DNA of 64,000 nucleotides from Curvibacter lanceolatus ATCC 14669 (GTDB lineage: Bacteria > Pseudomonadota > Gammaproteobacteria > Burkholderiales > Burkholderiaceae_C), in the NCBI RefSeq assembly GCF_000381265.1, contig NZ_KB906253.1, positions 372,001 through 436,000 of the forward strand, given 5' to 3'. A program made the translations under genes and the position numbers. Shown in pieces: positions 10,005 through 19,024 of the stretch. The first letter of the stretch is position 1. The number at the start of each line of letters is the position of its first letter. The notes beneath the pieces are model-generated. The model was not told where the DNA came from and did not search any database. It was given only the letters and a program-made list of their open reading frames with translations.

Positions 10005-10745
10005 ATGAACAGCTTGCGCCGGATGCTCGATGTCTTGGGCCTCTTCAGGTCTGACCAGTCGGTGATCGACATCGACATCATCTCCCGTGAGTTGGGCTAC
10101 ACCCCGGCCAGCGCCTATCGCTACCTGCGTGAACTGGGGGCGGTGGGCTTGCTGGTGCGTCTGCCGCGGGGCTACGCTTTGGGGCCGCGCATCATTGCGC
10201 TGGAGCACCAGATGACAGCCTACGACCCCATGCTGCAATGGGGGCGGGACCTGGTGGCCGACCTGGTGGCCCAGACGGGCCTGGATGCCCTGATCAGCGA
10301 ATTCCATGGCCACTCCGTCATCAATGTGCTGCTGCAACGGGGCCATGACGCCGGGCCCGTGGGCGGTGGGCGGGGCTTGCCGATGGACTTGTTTCACAGC
10401 GCCACCTCACGCGTGGTGCTGGCCTACCTGCTGCCGCGCCAGATACGGCGCATCTACGATCAGCATGCCGAAAGCGCCCAGCTGCAGCACCTGGGGCTGG
10501 CCTGGAAAGACTACTCCCGCAGCCTGCTGGACATCCGCAAGAAAGGCTATTGTCTGAGCCGGGGCGAGCTTCACCCGGATCGCACCGGCGTTGCCGCGCC
10601 GGTGTTCGACGAGAAGCGCCGGGTGCTGGGCAGCATCACCCTGGTCGGGCGCAGCGAGCGCTTTCAAGCCTTTCAGGAAACCTTTCTGTGTGATCTGGTC
10701 GTGCGGGCCGCTGCGCGGTTGACGGATCGCATCGTGGCCCAATAG
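10005..10745 (+). CDS. IclR-like transcriptional regulator (tandem copy 1)
   Basis: A 246-residue regulator with an N-terminal winged helix (about residues 1-60, including LGYTPASAYRYLRELGAVGLL) and a C-terminal IclR-type effector domain. In that domain SATSRVVLAYL, the GYCLSRGELHPDRTGVAAPV region and the final GSITLVG are recognisable. ATG 10005 was preferred over an upstream in-frame ATG at 9903 because the downstream paralogue starts with the same MNSLRRMLDVL. It probably controls the catabolic operon upstream. Its ligand is unknown. Confidence 0.85.
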   Translation: MNSLRRMLDVLGLFRSDQSVIDIDIISRELGYTPASAYRYLRELGAVGLLVRLPRGYALGPRIIALEHQMTAYDPMLQWGRDLVADLVAQTGLDALISEFHGHSVINVLLQRGHDAGPVGGGRGLPMDLFHSATSRVVLAYLLPRQIRRIYDQHAESAQLQHLGLAWKDYSRSLLDIRKKGYCLSRGELHPDRTGVAAPVFDEKRRVLGSITLVGRSERFQAFQETFLCDLVVRAAARLTDRIVAQ

Positions 10746-10884
10746 AGTCCTCATTCCTGACCTTGGGGGCATGGGCTTGGTGCGGGCCTGTTGCTCTTCC
10801 TTTGGCGTTTCGTCACGGGCACTGCCCGCAGTTCGATTACGCTTGTCAACCTGAACTTCAACCCTCCCACAGAACAACGAATTG

Positions 10885-11625
10885 ATGAATAGCCTTCGAC
10901 GCATGCTGGATGTTTTGAGCCTGTTCAAGCCTGAGCAGGCCGTGATTGATGTGGAGTTGATCTGCTCCCAGTTGGGCTATGCGCCGGCCAGCGCCTACCG
11001 CTATGTGCGCGAGTTGAGCGATGTCGGTCTGCTGGTGCGTCTGCCCCGGGGCTACGCCTTGGGCCCGAGGGTGATCGAGCTGGATCGCCTGATGACCGAA
11101 TACCACCCGCTGTTGTCCAGCAGCCGCGATCTGACGCAGCACCTGGTGGAGCAGACCGGGCTCAGTGTGCTGATCAGCGAGTTGTATGGCTCCACCGTGA
11201 TTTCGATCTATCACCAGCCCGGGGCCAACGTCGACCCCCTGAATTTTGGTCGCGGGCGCCCCATGGATCTGTTTCGCAGCGCCACATCGCGGGTGATCCT
11301 GGCCTATCTGCTGCCGCGTCAATTGCGCAAGATATTCGACGCCCACACCGATCATCCCGGCGTGCAGCGCATTGGCGGCGACTGGAAAGTCTTCTCCAAG
11401 ACCATGCTGCAGATCCGCAAGCAGGGTTTCTGCATCAGCGTCGGCGAACTCGACCCCGAGAAGACGGGCCTGGCCGCGCCGATCTTCGACGAGAAGCAGC
11501 GCATTCTGGGCAGCATCACCCTGGTGGGGCCCAGCGAGCGCTTTGCGGCCTTCAACCAGGAGTTTCTCGCCAATCTGGTGGTGGGTGCGGCCGCCAGCAT
11601 CACGGCGCATATTTCAGCGGCCTGA
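10885..11625 (+). CDS. IclR-like transcriptional regulator (tandem copy 2)
   Basis: A 246-residue paralogue of the preceding gene, with the same length and nearly the same N-terminus (MNSLRRMLDVLSLF), helix-turn-helix and effector-domain motifs (SATSRVILAYLLPRQ, GELDPEKTGLAAP). The start ATG 10885 follows directly after an in-frame TTG. The two genes are a tandem duplication separated by 139 bp. The most divergent stretch is the middle of the effector domain, suggesting different inducers. Confidence 0.85.
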   Translation: MNSLRRMLDVLSLFKPEQAVIDVELICSQLGYAPASAYRYVRELSDVGLLVRLPRGYALGPRVIELDRLMTEYHPLLSSSRDLTQHLVEQTGLSVLISELYGSTVISIYHQPGANVDPLNFGRGRPMDLFRSATSRVILAYLLPRQLRKIFDAHTDHPGVQRIGGDWKVFSKTMLQIRKQGFCISVGELDPEKTGLAAPIFDEKQRILGSITLVGPSERFAAFNQEFLANLVVGAAASITAHISAA

Positions 11626-11649
11626 TCCCGGGCGGCGGCCCCAAGGCCC

Positions 11650-12246
11650 TCAGCTGTTGCTCTTGAAGCGGCCTTCGAAGGCCACGTCTGCCAGCGGCAG
11701 GCGCCCGTTCGGAGTCTCGCGCGCGCGCAGCGCTTCGGGCAAGCGATCCGGGCGGCCGGGTTTGCCGACCGCAATCACGGTCTCGATGGCGTGGGTCTCG
11801 GGCAACTGAATGGCTTCGCGCAGGCGGGGCTCGTCAAAGCCGGCCATGGCGTGGCTGGCCAAGCCAGACAAGGTGGCCTGAAAGGCCAGGCTGGCCCATG
11901 CGGCACCGCTGTCAAAAGAGTGCCAGGCATTGGGCGTCGCCGCGGGTTTTCCTGGAAACACGGCCTGTTTGGCCGACACCAGCACCAGAAGCGCTGCTGC
12001 GTGTTGTGCCCAGCCCTGATTGAACTCCACCAGCGACTCGAAAATGGGCGCCCAATGCGCCGTGTCGCGTCGCACGTGGATCCAGCGCCAGGGTTGGGCG
12101 TTGTACGCCGACGGCGCCCAACGCGCGGCTTCGAGCAGCGTCAGCAACTGTTCTTCTGAGATCGCTTCACCCGTGAAGGCGCGGGGTGACCAGCGTTGAG
12201 TGAATAGCGGATGGATGGGGTGCTCGGTTTCGCGGGTAGATGACAC
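11650..12246 (-). CDS. Nitroreductase family protein
   Basis: A 198-residue nitroreductase-fold FMN protein. Visible are RWSPRAF near the N-terminus, EAARWAPSAYNAQPWRW (the FMN-binding segment) and a C-terminal GKPGRPDRLPE. Reading minus, a GTG start at 12246 preceded by GGAGA seven bases upstream was chosen; the frame continues upstream to 12522 but without family similarity. Such enzymes reduce nitro compounds or quinones with NAD(P)H. It is convergent with the IclR copy 2 gene, 24 bp apart. The substrate is unknown. Confidence 0.8.
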   Translation of the reverse strand: MSSTRETEHPIHPLFTQRWSPRAFTGEAISEEQLLTLLEAARWAPSAYNAQPWRWIHVRRDTAHWAPIFESLVEFNQGWAQHAAALLVLVSAKQAVFPGKPAATPNAWHSFDSGAAWASLAFQATLSGLASHAMAGFDEPRLREAIQLPETHAIETVIAVGKPGRPDRLPEALRARETPNGRLPLADVAFEGRFKSNS

Positions 12247-12355
12247 AGGGTGGTCTCCGGTGGGTGAATTGACCTGCAGCGTGGTGCGCAGGTCGGGTGG
12301 GTGAAGGGGCAGGGTGAGTCGCGTGGGGGCCATTGCGGCGGGCGTGGCCCCGTGC

Positions 12356-13342
12356 TCACTGCACCCGGATGCCCCGTTCACGGATGAGCTTGCCCACGCG
12401 TTCTGAATCAATGGCAATCTGCGCGTCCAGTTCTGCCGGCTTCGACGCCGCCGCGTGCAGGCCCCGCTTGGCGGTCCAGGCTTGCAATTCAGGGCTGCCC
12501 AGCACTTTGAACAGGCTGGCATTCACCCTGGCCAGAATTTCCGGTGGCGTGCCCGCCTTGGCATGCAGGGTGTAGGAGGTCGAGAGCAGCATGTCGGCGC
12601 CGCCAGCCTCCAGGATGGTGGGCACCTGGGGTGTGATGGGCGCTCTCTTGGGGGCGCCCACCGCCAGCAATTTCAGGCTGCCCTTTTCAACATGGGGCAG
12701 CAATGCCTCCACACCACCCGAGGTCGCCTGCACCTGGCCACCGAGCATGGCGGGGATGACTTCCGCGAGGGCCTTGTACGGCACATGCAGAAACTCCATC
12801 CCGGTGCGGGCCTGCAGCAACTCCATGTTCAGATGCATGATGCTGCCCACCCCGCCCGTGCCAAAGGTGACCTTGCCAGGGTTGGCCTTCACGTACTGCA
12901 CGAACGAGGCGAAATCGCTCACCGGCAATTGAGCGCTGGTGACCAGGTACAGGTTCACATCGGCAATGTTGCTCACCGAGACCAGGTCTTTGCGGACATC
13001 AAACGGCAGTGGTTGATAGAGCAGCGGGTTCACCGACAAGGTCATGCGGTCCAGCAGCAAGAAGGTGTAGCCGTCGGCAGGCGCTTTCACCACCGCATCG
13101 GTGCCGATGATGGCGTTGGCACCCGGCTTGTTGTCCACGATGACACTGGTGTTCAGCTCTTTGGCCAGCCCCTCTGCGACCAATCGGGCCATCACATCGG
13201 GCCCGGTGCCCGGGGGGTAAGGCACCATGATTTTCACGGGTCGAGCTGGCCAATTCGTCTGCGCAACGGCCGATTCCGTCCATGCCGCGGAGGTGGCGAG
13301 CAGCAGGCCCAGCAAAGCCCATTTTTTGAGTGCAGCAAGCAT
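12356..13342 (-). CDS. Bug-family periplasmic receptor
   Basis: A 328-residue Bug receptor with a signal peptide (MLAALKKWALLGLLLATSAA onward, cleavage near AVAQ). Hallmarks are IMVPYPPGTGPDVMARL, IVDNKPGANAIIGTD and HVPYKAL. The PPGTGPD loop resembles that of the receptor at 3559-4533, so the two may share ligand type. It is divergent from an APC permease across a 396-bp regulatory gap, and downstream lies the nitroreductase. No membrane partner is adjacent. Confidence 0.88.
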   Translation of the reverse strand: MLAALKKWALLGLLLATSAAWTESAVAQTNWPARPVKIMVPYPPGTGPDVMARLVAEGLAKELNTSVIVDNKPGANAIIGTDAVVKAPADGYTFLLLDRMTLSVNPLLYQPLPFDVRKDLVSVSNIADVNLYLVTSAQLPVSDFASFVQYVKANPGKVTFGTGGVGSIMHLNMELLQARTGMEFLHVPYKALAEVIPAMLGGQVQATSGGVEALLPHVEKGSLKLLAVGAPKRAPITPQVPTILEAGGADMLLSTSYTLHAKAGTPPEILARVNASLFKVLGSPELQAWTAKRGLHAAASKPAELDAQIAIDSERVGKLIRERGIRVQ

Positions 13343-13738
13343 TCCGAGTCCTTTTCAAATCATCCTGGAAGACACTGGCTTGAGCTGTGATGGGCCAAGC
13401 CGTACGGTTTGTCATCCACGTTTTTCCCCGTGGATGCGTGAATGCAAAGTTATCACAATGAAATAAAAAAGCAAAACAAATCAAAAAATAATTGCGTGCA
13501 CGATGTTAAATTTTCGTTTTAAGAAATGCCGGCTTTTGGTGCGAAATTTTTAAGGCGCCTTCCCGGCGCACTTTTACGGTGCCTGGATCGGTGTTCCTGC
13601 ATGCCGATCTGGGCTATCGACTCCCAGATGGCCGGCCTAGACTTTGCGTCAGCCCTCAGACAACCGAGCGCGTGAACGCGACCTGAACCGTTCGCGTGGC
13701 CTCCGACAACAGACCTCACTTGCTGATCAAGAACACCT
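13343..13738. promoter_or_regulatory. Divergent intergenic region, AT-rich centre
   Basis: About 400 bp between the divergent Bug receptor and APC permease with no credible gene. The centre (about 13440-13550) is strongly AT-rich against a GC-rich background and probably holds both promoters. An 8-bp palindrome CGTGCACG lies at 13495-13502. No terminator or RNA gene was recognised. Confidence 0.4.
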
Positions 13739-15199
13739 ATGGATTCACCCACTCCTTCGATGCCCCGTCTGCCCGATGACGCCACGGGCCTGCGCTCAGG
13801 AACCCTGAGTTCATGGTTCATCACGCTCTTGGTGATCTCGGCGGCCAGCCCGCTGAGTGTGGTCGCCGGGGGCTTTCCCATCGGGATGATGCTGGGCAAT
13901 GGCGCCGGGACACCCGCGCTGGTGGTGCTGGCTTTGTTGCTGCTGCTGATGTTTGCTGCGGGCTATACCGCCATGGGCACCTGCGTCACCAGTGCCGGAG
14001 GCTTCTACGCGATGATCTCGCGTGGGGTGGGTGGTGCGGCGGGTGGCGCGGCGGCCTTCATCGCGATACTGGGGTCGCTGACCCTTCAATTTGGCTTGTA
14101 TGGGCTGCTCGGCGAGGTGGTCTCCGAATCCTTGCGCACGCAGTTTGATCTGAGCGTGCCCTGGTGGCTGGTGGCGGTGGCCGCGATTGCATCCGTGGCC
14201 TACTTTGGATTTCACCAGATCGATTTTTCGGCCAAGATCCTGGCCTGCTTTGTGGTGGCCGAATACGCCTTCGTGCTGCTGTTGGACGTGCTGATCCTGC
14301 ACCGCGGCGGGGCCCATGGCATCGAGTTTTCCTCGTTCCAGCCCGCAGCACTCAGTGCCGGCAATCCCTCCATCGGGATCCTGTTTTGCTTCGCGGCCTT
14401 CATCGGCTTTGAGGCCACCACCATCTACAGCGAAGAGGCCAAGGATCCGAAGCGCAGCATCCCGATCGCCACCTACTCGGCCCTGATCCTGGTCGGGTGC
14501 TTCTATTCGTTTTCGCTGTGGTGTCTGGTGATCGGCACGGGGGCCGAGCGCGTCCAGGAGACCATCACCGGGCTGAGTGATCCGACCAACTTCCTGTATC
14601 TGCTGTCTGATACCTACGCGGGCCAGCCCCTGACCCTTCTCTTGCGCGGCATGTTCATCGTCAGCATCTACGCGGGGCTGATCGCGTTTCACAACTCTAC
14701 CGCCCGCTACTTCTATTCGATGGGCCGGGAGCGCCTGCTGCCCAGGCGCCTGGGCTGCACCCATCCGCAGTACAAAAGCCCGCACGTGGCCTCGCTTTTG
14801 CAGACCGTGCTGTGCCTGGCCGTGGTGCTTTTGTTTGCGCTGTTCAAGGCCGACCCCGTTCTGCACCTTTTCTCGTGGCTCAGCAACATCGCCACGGTGT
14901 GCCTGCTGCTGCTGATGATGGCGACGGCGGTGGCGGTCATCGTGTTCTTCCGCCGGGATGCACATGCCTACAGCAGGTTCAGAATTTTCTGGATGCCACT
15001 CGCGGCTCTGCTGGGCCTGAGCTTTGTCTTCGCTCTCGCCGTGCCCAACTTTCAAGTCTTGACCGGGGCCAGCCAGGCCTTGTCCTGGGCCCTGCTCGCC
15101 TTGTTGCCTTGTGCGGGGCTTGCAGGGTGGGCGGCGGCTCTTCGATTGAAGGCCCTGGACCCTGTGGCCTACGCCACCTTGGGGCACGATCGAAAGTAG
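13739..15199 (+). CDS. APC-superfamily amino acid/amine permease
   Basis: A 486-residue polytopic membrane protein. At least eleven hydrophobic segments can be followed, from WFITLLVISAASPLSVVAGG through the C-terminal ALSWALLALLPCAGLAGWAA. The IGFEATTIYSEEAKDPKRSIP segment is the classic conserved loop after TM6 of amino acid-polyamine-organocation permeases. It likely imports an amino acid or amine across the inner membrane. Start ATG 13739 is the first in a clean frame. It stands alone, divergent from a Bug receptor and convergent with the sulfatase gene. Confidence 0.88.
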   Translation: MDSPTPSMPRLPDDATGLRSGTLSSWFITLLVISAASPLSVVAGGFPIGMMLGNGAGTPALVVLALLLLLMFAAGYTAMGTCVTSAGGFYAMISRGVGGAAGGAAAFIAILGSLTLQFGLYGLLGEVVSESLRTQFDLSVPWWLVAVAAIASVAYFGFHQIDFSAKILACFVVAEYAFVLLLDVLILHRGGAHGIEFSSFQPAALSAGNPSIGILFCFAAFIGFEATTIYSEEAKDPKRSIPIATYSALILVGCFYSFSLWCLVIGTGAERVQETITGLSDPTNFLYLLSDTYAGQPLTLLLRGMFIVSIYAGLIAFHNSTARYFYSMGRERLLPRRLGCTHPQYKSPHVASLLQTVLCLAVVLLFALFKADPVLHLFSWLSNIATVCLLLLMMATAVAVIVFFRRDAHAYSRFRIFWMPLAALLGLSFVFALAVPNFQVLTGASQALSWALLALLPCAGLAGWAAALRLKALDPVAYATLGHDRK

Positions 15200-15245
15200 G
15201 GTTCAGCCCCGCGTCAGCGTGCGTCGTCGTTGAAGCTCTGGGCGG

Positions 15246-16628
15246 TCAAGCCCGAATCCGCTGGCTCTTGTCTGGCGCGTAGCGGTCGGCCTGGATGTCG
15301 GGGGTGACGCCGTGGGTGAAGACCTCGTCGGTGATGGGCAGCTGGGTTTCGTTCCATTGGCCCCACAGGGTTTTCAGCTGCGCGAACACCTCGGGGTGTC
15401 GGTGCCGCAGGTTGGCGCGTTCGCGCTGGTCCTGCACCACATCGAACAGAAACTCATTGTCGTTGATCTTCAGGTACTTCCAGTCGCCCTGGCGCACTGC
15501 GCGTTGGGCTTGTGACTTGTAGCGCCAGAACAGGGTGCGTTGCCAGGGGCTGCGGTCGCCGGTCAGCGCGGGCAGGATGTTCTCGCCGTCGCTGGGGTAG
15601 TCGGGGTGGGGCGCCAGGCCCACCGCTGCCAGCAGGGTGGGCAGCCAGTCCATGGTGATGGTGACCTGGTCGCTGATCTGCGGCGCCAGGCGTTGCGGCC
15701 AGCGCAGCAGGGTGGGCACGCGCAGCCCGCCCTCCAGCAGCTCGGTCTTCTGACCCGTGAAGGGCCAGGTCTTGGAAAAGCGCTCGCCGCCGTTGTCGCT
15801 GGTGAAGACCACGATCGTGTTCTGGGCCTGCCCACTCTCATCGAGTGCCTTCAGCACCTGGCCCACGGCGGTGTCCAGCGATTGCACCATCTTGCCGTAG
15901 GTGGCGAGGTTGCCGCCGTCGTAGTGGAACAGGTCGCTCAGGCTGCGCGACACCGACTCGTTCTCAGGCCCCACCCAGGGCCAGTGCGGCGCGGTGAAGT
16001 GCAGCGACAGGAAGAAGGGCTTGTCGGCTCGGGCCTGTTGCTGCACATAGCGCGAGGCCTCATCGGCCAGGATCTGGGTGTAGTACCCCACGCGCTCAAC
16101 GGGCACATCGTCCTCCCACAGGTCGCGCGGCACATGTTCGCCCACGCCGGGCTTGTGGGTGAAATAGTCGATCACGCCGCTGTAGTTGCCGAAGAACTTC
16201 TGGTAACCGCTATTCAGCGGGCCGAAGTGCGGCAGGGCGCCCAGGTGCCATTTGCCGATCAATGCGGTGTGGTAGCCGGCGTCGGCCAGCAGCGAGGGCA
16301 GGGTGGGGTGCTCTGGCGGCAGACCCAGGTAGTGGGCGGGCTTGGCGATCGGCTCTTCCAGGCCGCCACGCAGGCGGTACTGGTAGCGCCCGGTGATCAG
16401 CGCGAAGCGGGTGGCCGAACACACGGCCGAGTTGGAATAGGCCTGGGTGAAGCGCACCCCCTGGTCGGCCAGCCGGTCCAGGTGCGGGGTGGGGTAGTCG
16501 GTCTGGCCGTACACGCCCAGATCGGCCCAGCCCAGGTCATCGGCCACGATGAAGAGGATGTTGGGGCGCCTGTCGTGCAGGGGGTCGTGGGTGTCGGCTG
16601 GGTGCTTGGTGTGGCGGCTCTGGCTCAT
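15246..16628 (-). CDS. Sulfatase (arylsulfatase-like)
   Basis: A 460-residue alkaline-phosphatase-superfamily sulfatase. Metal ligands are seen in IVADDLGWAD (Asp30/Asp31), and the modified-cysteine signature reads AVCSATRFALITGR with Cys70. The usual C-x-P-x-R is C-S-A-T-R here, the C-x-A-x-R variant. A GKWHLG segment and a TSDNGGERF segment supply further active-site residues. It would release sulfate from organic sulfate esters. No signal peptide is visible, so it may be cytoplasmic. Its start overlaps the stop of the upstream SsuA-like gene by 4 bp, showing a two-gene operon for sulfur-ester capture and cleavage. Confidence 0.88.
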   Translation of the reverse strand: MSQSRHTKHPADTHDPLHDRRPNILFIVADDLGWADLGVYGQTDYPTPHLDRLADQGVRFTQAYSNSAVCSATRFALITGRYQYRLRGGLEEPIAKPAHYLGLPPEHPTLPSLLADAGYHTALIGKWHLGALPHFGPLNSGYQKFFGNYSGVIDYFTHKPGVGEHVPRDLWEDDVPVERVGYYTQILADEASRYVQQQARADKPFFLSLHFTAPHWPWVGPENESVSRSLSDLFHYDGGNLATYGKMVQSLDTAVGQVLKALDESGQAQNTIVVFTSDNGGERFSKTWPFTGQKTELLEGGLRVPTLLRWPQRLAPQISDQVTITMDWLPTLLAAVGLAPHPDYPSDGENILPALTGDRSPWQRTLFWRYKSQAQRAVRQGDWKYLKINDNEFLFDVVQDQRERANLRHRHPEVFAQLKTLWGQWNETQLPITDEVFTHGVTPDIQADRYAPDKSQRIRA

Positions 16629-17719
16629 GGCAGGGGGCGTCCGTTGCGGTCCAGTGCGGGCCAGAACTTCTCGGCCTTCAACTCTTTCAGGGCGGCTTCG
16701 ACAAACTGCGGTGCCACCCAGGCGTCCACGTCCACGGGCTGCTTGATCAGGCCCAGCTTCAGGCCATCGGCCACCACTCCCTTGTAGACCGACACCGCGG
16801 CCTCGTCGATGCGCGGCGAATGGCGCGACTTCAGCGATTCACCGTCGAACTCGGCCTTGTACACCGCCTCGCCCTGGCCGCTCTGGTCGCCCCACAGTTG
16901 CAGCAGTGCGGCGCGGTTGGCTTCGTCGCTGGCCCATTGCGAGGCGCGGATCAACTGCTTGACCAGGCGCGTGGTGTGGGCCGGGTAGCGGGTGATGAAG
17001 TCATCGGTGGCCAGCAGGCTGGCGTAGATGCTGAAGGCCGGGCCCTTGCCCTTGGTGCTGACGGGCAGGGTCACGCCCTTGTCCAGCAGCAGGTGCAGGT
17101 CGGCGCCGCCAAAAGTGGCGTCGATGTCGCGGTTGACCACCGCCGCCTTGGAGCCGGGCCAGTCGAGGTTGACCACCTTCAGGTCTTTTTCGGTCAGGCC
17201 GGCTTCGGCCAGAAAGGCATCGAAGGGGCGCTGGTAGGCCGTCCCCTTGAGCACCGACACCTTGCGCCCCTTGAGGTCGGCAAAGCTCTGGATGCCCGCC
17301 CCCGGTGCCACCGCCAGGTAGCTGTTCGAGTTGCGCCCCACCACGGCGATCAGCCGCGTGGGCAGGCCGCGCGACTTGCCGATGACCGAGGCCAGGTCGC
17401 CCAGGAACACCACGTCCAGCTGCTTGGCCGCCACCGCTTCGTTCACGGCCGGGCCGGCGCCGCGGAAGGTGGTCCATTCGATCTTGATGTGGTCGGCCTT
17501 GAATTCTTCCTCCAGCCAGCCCCGGGCCTTGACCACCGCCAGCGGGTTGGCCCCCGGGAAGGGCTTGGTGCCGGTGCCCAGTTCGGGCGAGCCGATGCGG
17601 ATCACGGTGGGGGCGGGCTCGGCCTGGGTGAAGGTGGCGGCAGCGGCCAGCAGCAGGCCGGCGCTGGCGATCAAGGCGCGACGGGGCAGGGCCAGTCGCT
17701 TGGCGAGGGTCAAGGGCAT
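16625..17719 (-). CDS. ABC sulfonate/sulfate-ester substrate-binding protein (SsuA-like)
   Basis: A 364-residue periplasmic binding protein with a signal peptide (about residues 1-33, ending FTQA-E). Features of the SsuA/TauA family are ARGWLEEEF, IEWTTFRGAGPAVNEA and DVVFLGDLAS. It overlaps the sulfatase gene by 4 bp, so imported sulfonate or sulfate ester and the hydrolase are coupled. No permease or ATPase gene lies alongside, so it must share a transporter encoded elsewhere. Divergent AraC regulator upstream. Confidence 0.87.
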   Translation of the reverse strand: MPLTLAKRLALPRRALIASAGLLLAAAATFTQAEPAPTVIRIGSPELGTGTKPFPGANPLAVVKARGWLEEEFKADHIKIEWTTFRGAGPAVNEAVAAKQLDVVFLGDLASVIGKSRGLPTRLIAVVGRNSNSYLAVAPGAGIQSFADLKGRKVSVLKGTAYQRPFDAFLAEAGLTEKDLKVVNLDWPGSKAAVVNRDIDATFGGADLHLLLDKGVTLPVSTKGKGPAFSIYASLLATDDFITRYPAHTTRLVKQLIRASQWASDEANRAALLQLWGDQSGQGEAVYKAEFDGESLKSRHSPRIDEAAVSVYKGVVADGLKLGLIKQPVDVDAWVAPQFVEAALKELKAEKFWPALDRNGRPLP

Positions 17720-17917
17720 GAAATGGGGGCTTGAAGTCGTTGAAACACCGGGGCGGCCTTCAGGCGCGCTCCCGTCATGGCGAAATGTTATGAAAACCCG
17801 ACTTCATAGCCAAAGAAGTTTGATGCATAAGCAAGCAGGGTCTTGGCTGGGCCGGCCTGACAGGCCCGCCTGCGTGGCATCATCCGTGTGATCCCAGTTC
17901 TGGGCCACCGGCTGACC

Positions 17918-18850
17918 ATGTACCCACCTGACCCGCGTTTTGATGCTTCCCGGCGCGTGCCCAGCGGCTTTGACGTGGGCCGCTGGCAGGCCTTGGAGCA
18001 GGCGGCGCCCGATGCCCCTCCCTGGAAGCTGCTGCCGCACACCGTCAAACGCTCCAGCCAGGATCGGCCCTGGCCCGGCCTGGTGTTCTGGCACCAGGTG
18101 GGGCCGGAGGGCGATCTGTATGTGCCGCCCACGGCCAGTCACAGCATTCTGGTGCGGCGGGCGCAGCCCACCCAGCTGTTGCAGCGCCAGGGCAGCGTGA
18201 CCGAGTCCTTGCGCTGGCAGCCGGGGCAGGCCGTGGTGGTGCCGGCCGGGCTGCCTTCGTTCTGGCGCAGTGCGCAGCCGCGCGACAACCTGCACATCGA
18301 CCTCTCGCCCGCCTGGCTGGAGCGCGTGGCGCACGCGCAGGTGTCGCTGCAAAGCTGCTTCGGGCGCGACGATCCGCTGCTGGCCGGGTTTGCCCAATTG
18401 CTGCTGGCCTCGCTCGATTCCAACACCTCGCTCGACAGCCAGTTCGGCCAGCACATCGCTGAAGCCATAGCCTTGCACCTGATGCAGCACTACGTCGGGG
18501 CGCGGACCAGCTCACGGGCCCAGGCCGGGCTCTCACGGCGCCAGATGCAGCGCGTGGAAGAGGCCTTGCGCGCCGACCTGGCCGGCCACTGGACGGTCGA
18601 GCGCCTGGCCCAACTGGTCGACCTCAGCCCGTTTCATTTTTCGCGGGCCTTCCGGGCCTCGTTTGGTGCGGCGCCCCACGCCTGGCTGAGGCTGCAGCGC
18701 ATGGAGGCGGCCGCGCAAGCGGTGCGGGAAACCCGGCTGAGCTTCGAGGAGATCGCCCGCCAGACGGGCCACCGCTCGGCCTCCCATTTCGCGCAGGCCT
18801 TCCGCCAGCACTGGGGCCTGACGCCGACGGCCTACCGCCGGGCGGGCTGA
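17918..18850 (+). CDS. AraC-family transcriptional regulator
   Basis: A regulator of about 310 residues. The C-terminal double helix-turn-helix is clear: WTVERLAQLVDLSPFHFSRA and then LSFEEIARQTGHRSASHFAQ, ending GLTPTAYRRAG. The N-terminal half is a cupin-like sensor domain. The start is uncertain: ATG 17918 is used, but GTG 17888 in the same frame is possible; neither has a strong ribosome-binding site. It is divergent from the SsuA-like/sulfatase operon and is the obvious candidate regulator for it. Confidence 0.82.
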   Translation: MYPPDPRFDASRRVPSGFDVGRWQALEQAAPDAPPWKLLPHTVKRSSQDRPWPGLVFWHQVGPEGDLYVPPTASHSILVRRAQPTQLLQRQGSVTESLRWQPGQAVVVPAGLPSFWRSAQPRDNLHIDLSPAWLERVAHAQVSLQSCFGRDDPLLAGFAQLLLASLDSNTSLDSQFGQHIAEAIALHLMQHYVGARTSSRAQAGLSRRQMQRVEEALRADLAGHWTVERLAQLVDLSPFHFSRAFRASFGAAPHAWLRLQRMEAAAQAVRETRLSFEEIARQTGHRSASHFAQAFRQHWGLTPTAYRRAG

Positions 18851-19024
18851 GGCCAGGGGCGGGGTTTTCCCTGGGCAGCGCAGGGTTTCGACAGGCGCAG
18901 CAATCCGTCGACAGTGGGCCATGGGGCCCTGGGGCACATTCGCAGTGGCCGGGGCCAGGCCTCCGCTTCGAGAAGCCATGCACCCCGGGCACCCCACCAG
19001 ACCCCTGCCGAAGGAGACAACACC

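Noticed and set aside
17732-17806. TGAAGTCG (17732) and CGACTTCA (17799) inverted pair upstream of the SsuA-like gene
   Set aside because: The arms are 59 bp apart and only 8 bp long, so chance is likely; AraC sites are usually direct repeats.
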